Shown here: positions 4,908 through 5,960 of the stretch, one piece after another
How the letters are laid out: each line of letters opens with the position of its first letter
Position numbering within the stretch: the stretch's first letter is position 1
Assembly: GCA_027858355.1 (NCBI GenBank)
Contig: JAQICW010000483.1
Span: forward strand, 1-5,960
Direction of reading: 5' to 3'
DNA length: 5,960 bases
Source of the DNA: Desulfobacula sp.
Lineage (GTDB): Bacteria > Desulfobacterota > Desulfobacteria > Desulfobacterales > Desulfobacteraceae
Notes under the pieces: generated by a model
Told to the model about the DNA's origin: nothing
The model's database searches: none
What the model saw: the letters and a program-made list of their open reading frames with translations, nothing else
Made by a program: the position numbers and the translations under genes

Positions 4908-5675
4908 ATGAGAAAGCAAACATATAACAGCGATAATATAAAAGAATTCCTTAAAAAATATAAGATTGCTACTATGTCTGAACTAAAAACAATTTTGGGA
5001 ACCAGTGTAAAAATGACTGTAATCCGAAAATTGAAAGAGCTGTCTTACTATACTAGTTATTCTCATAGAGGAAAATATTATACGCTGGATGAAATAGCGA
5101 ATTTTGATATTGATGGGTTATGGCAATTTGAACCTGCACTATTCTCCAAATATGGTACCTTGTTGGAAACCTCTAAAATTTTTATCAATAATTCTGAAGC
5201 AGGTTTGTCTGCACGTGAACTGGAAAAATTATTACATGTTGAAGTAAAAGAATCTGTTTTAAACCTTTACAGAAATAAAAAGGTTGAGCGATTGAAAATT
5301 TCAGGCAAATATATTTATTTTTCAGTTGATCCTAAAATCAAAAAAAGACAAATTCTATTCCGCAAAGATCGAGAAGCTAAATCTATTTTACAACCGGATG
5401 GTTTGCAGAGTGATCTTTTAGCTCACGAATTAAGAGCTGCTATTTTATTATTTTACACGATGCTTGATGAAAAACAACGCCGTATATATACTGGACTGGA
5501 ATCTCTGAAAATTGGTTATGGTGGAGACAAACAAATTGCAGCCCTTTTTAGTATTGATCCGCATACGGTTGCAAAAGGGCGTTCAGACCTTCTAAACAAG
5601 GATTTCATCCAAGGCAGAATCCGTAAAAAAGGTGGTGGTAGAATTCCTACAGAAAAAAAAAGCCCGAAATCATAG
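4908..5675 (+). CDS. Winged-helix region fused to ISAzo13 transposase N-terminus (frame 0 product)
   Basis: The 255-aa frame has three parts. Residues 10-60 look like a winged helix-turn-helix (ATMSELKTILGTSVKMTVIRKLKEL, cut here at residue 45, then the wing SHRGKYYTL). Residues 85-140 look like a second one (ARELEKLLHVEVKESVLNLY, then the wing KISGKYIYFSV). Residues 185-250 are the N-terminal helix-turn-helix of ISAzo13-type transposases: LDEKQRRIYTGLESLKIGYGG, then VAKGRSDLL and the basic GGGRIPTEKK. The first 155 or so residues are not part of the ISAzo13 transposases I recall, which begin near the LDEKQRR motif, so this looks like a fusion. The frame stops at 5673 shortly after nine A (5653-5661), while the rest of the transposase continues in the -1 frame. 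Alone, this product could bind DNA but not catalyse transposition, and might act as a repressor. AGAGGA lies 11 nt before the ATG, inside a hairpin arm. Confidence 0.75.
   Translation: MRKQTYNSDNIKEFLKKYKIATMSELKTILGTSVKMTVIRKLKELSYYTSYSHRGKYYTLDEIANFDIDGLWQFEPALFSKYGTLLETSKIFINNSEAGLSARELEKLLHVEVKESVLNLYRNKKVERLKISGKYIYFSVDPKIKKRQILFRKDREAKSILQPDGLQSDLLAHELRAAILLFYTMLDEKQRRIYTGLESLKIGYGGDKQIAALFSIDPHTVAKGRSDLLNKDFIQGRIRKKGGGRIPTEKKSPKS
5653..5662 (+). promoter_or_regulatory. Nine-A slippery site joining the two transposase frames
   Basis: Nine A (5653-5661) followed by G give the frame-0 reading GAA AAA AAA AGC. The heptamer A-AAA-AAA at 5654-5660 is in the right phase for tandem -1 slippage, after which AAG CCC GAA continues the transposase. 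Such A runs also allow RNA polymerase slippage. The frame-0 stop follows at 5673. The position, between the DNA-binding and catalytic parts, is where several IS families place their frameshift. Confidence 0.6.
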
Positions 5676-5960
5676 CCCGTCTTGAAAATATAATGGAACA
5701 TGATACCGCAGGTGACCCTATTACAGGATTAAAATGGACTCGGAAAACAACAGAGAAAATAGCATGTGAACTAAAACGTCAGGGTATTTTAGTTTGTGCA
5801 AACACGGTAGGAAAGCTTCTTAACAAATTGGATTTTTCGCTCAAAGTAAATCATAAGAAAAATGAAATGAACTCAAAGCTTGACCCGAAGGATAGGGATC
5901 AGCAGTTTAAATATATTGCCAAGACGCGTGAATATTTTATGAAAAATAATCATTCTGTAA
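5660..5960 (+). CDS. ISAzo13 transposase continuation in the -1 frame, cut by the window end
   Basis: After the A9 run the -1 frame reads KPEIIARLENIMEHDTAGDP (from 5660), then GLKWTRKTTEKIACELKRQG, VCANTVGKLLNKLDFSLKVN and DPKDRDQQFKYIAKTREYF to the edge. This is the ordered ISAzo13 pattern: the LxWT.KST..IA.EL helix-turn-helix, the V...TV..LL..L.FSL..N segment, and the DRD.QF.YI segment that stands just before the first catalytic aspartate of the DDE domain. No internal stop is seen over 100 codons. It lacks its own ribosome site, so it is expected to be made as a fusion with the 255-aa frame by -1 slippage at 5654-5660. The alternative is a one-base deletion or sequencing error in the A run. 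The catalytic residues lie outside the window. Confidence 0.75.

Larger units (their letters stand above)
4852..5960 (+). mobile_element. ISAzo13-family insertion sequence, 5' part only
   Basis: The element is identified by its transposase, read in two frames from 4908 to the window end. The start given is the promoter, the first position that can be assigned to it; the terminal inverted repeat lies further left and cannot be located without the other end. The transposase is cut by the window edge just before its expected first catalytic aspartate, so whether the element is complete cannot be judged here. Confidence 0.7.

Noticed and set aside
5516..5701. 61-codon minus-strand frame opposite the transposase
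   Set aside because: It is antisense to clear ISAzo13 coding sequence and has no protein similarity that I can see.
1..5960. CRISPR array, rRNA or tRNA genes
   Set aside because: No regularly spaced repeat-spacer pattern and no complete tRNA or rRNA sequence was seen on either strand.

Overview
The window is a patch of accessory bacterial DNA. It holds one well-formed transporter gene, a type II toxin-antitoxin pair, a tRNA-editing-type deacylase operon and the 5' part of an insertion sequence, with long AT-rich gaps and remnants between them. The gene styles (a YbaK/EbsC protein of the form shared by clostridia and sulfate reducers, a ParD/ParE pair, an ISAzo13-type transposase, clear Shine-Dalgarno sites) suggest a Gram-negative anaerobe, perhaps a Desulfobacterota member. 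This is an inference from protein style only; nothing in the window fixes the taxon.

Layout. 1-197: AT-rich DNA with several inverted repeats, the best a perfect 10-bp hairpin at 62-88. 198-470 (+): an unrecognised 90-aa protein. 496-741 (+): a short reading frame broken by TGA, possibly a remnant. 692-1226 (-): parD-parE, overlapping by 8 nt, with a near-perfect 27-bp palindrome (1324-1350) over the -35 box of its promoter. 1374-1475 (-): a possible vestige of a HAD-like gene. 1650-3035 (+): a 461-aa MFS transporter with its own candidate promoter, visibly richer in GC than its surroundings. About 3103-3150: two GGGGTCAA repeats 21 bp apart that look like an IS21-type end, abutting an orphan Shine-Dalgarno site. 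3164-4122 (-): a probable operon of a YbaK-family deacylase, a candidate 21-aa peptide and an unrecognised 114-aa protein. 4123-4851: a long gap with no supported gene. From about 4852 to the window edge: an ISAzo13-family element.

The last element is the most interesting part. Its transposase begins with about 155 residues of apparent double winged-helix DNA-binding region fused to the ISAzo13 N-terminal helix-turn-helix. The reading frame then shifts by -1 at a run of nine A, and the rest of the transposase continues to the end of the window, stopping just before the expected first catalytic aspartate. A 23-bp-arm inverted repeat (22 of 23 paired, 4-nt loop) ends at the base before the ATG, covers the -10 box and hides the ribosome binding site. 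The predicted transcription start falls inside the right arm, so the element's own mRNA would lack the hairpin whereas read-through transcripts from outside would carry it. The same palindrome could be an operator for the winged-helix region. Together these suggest a two-layer control of transposition: initiation control by the palindrome, and frameshift control of a short regulator versus the full transposase.
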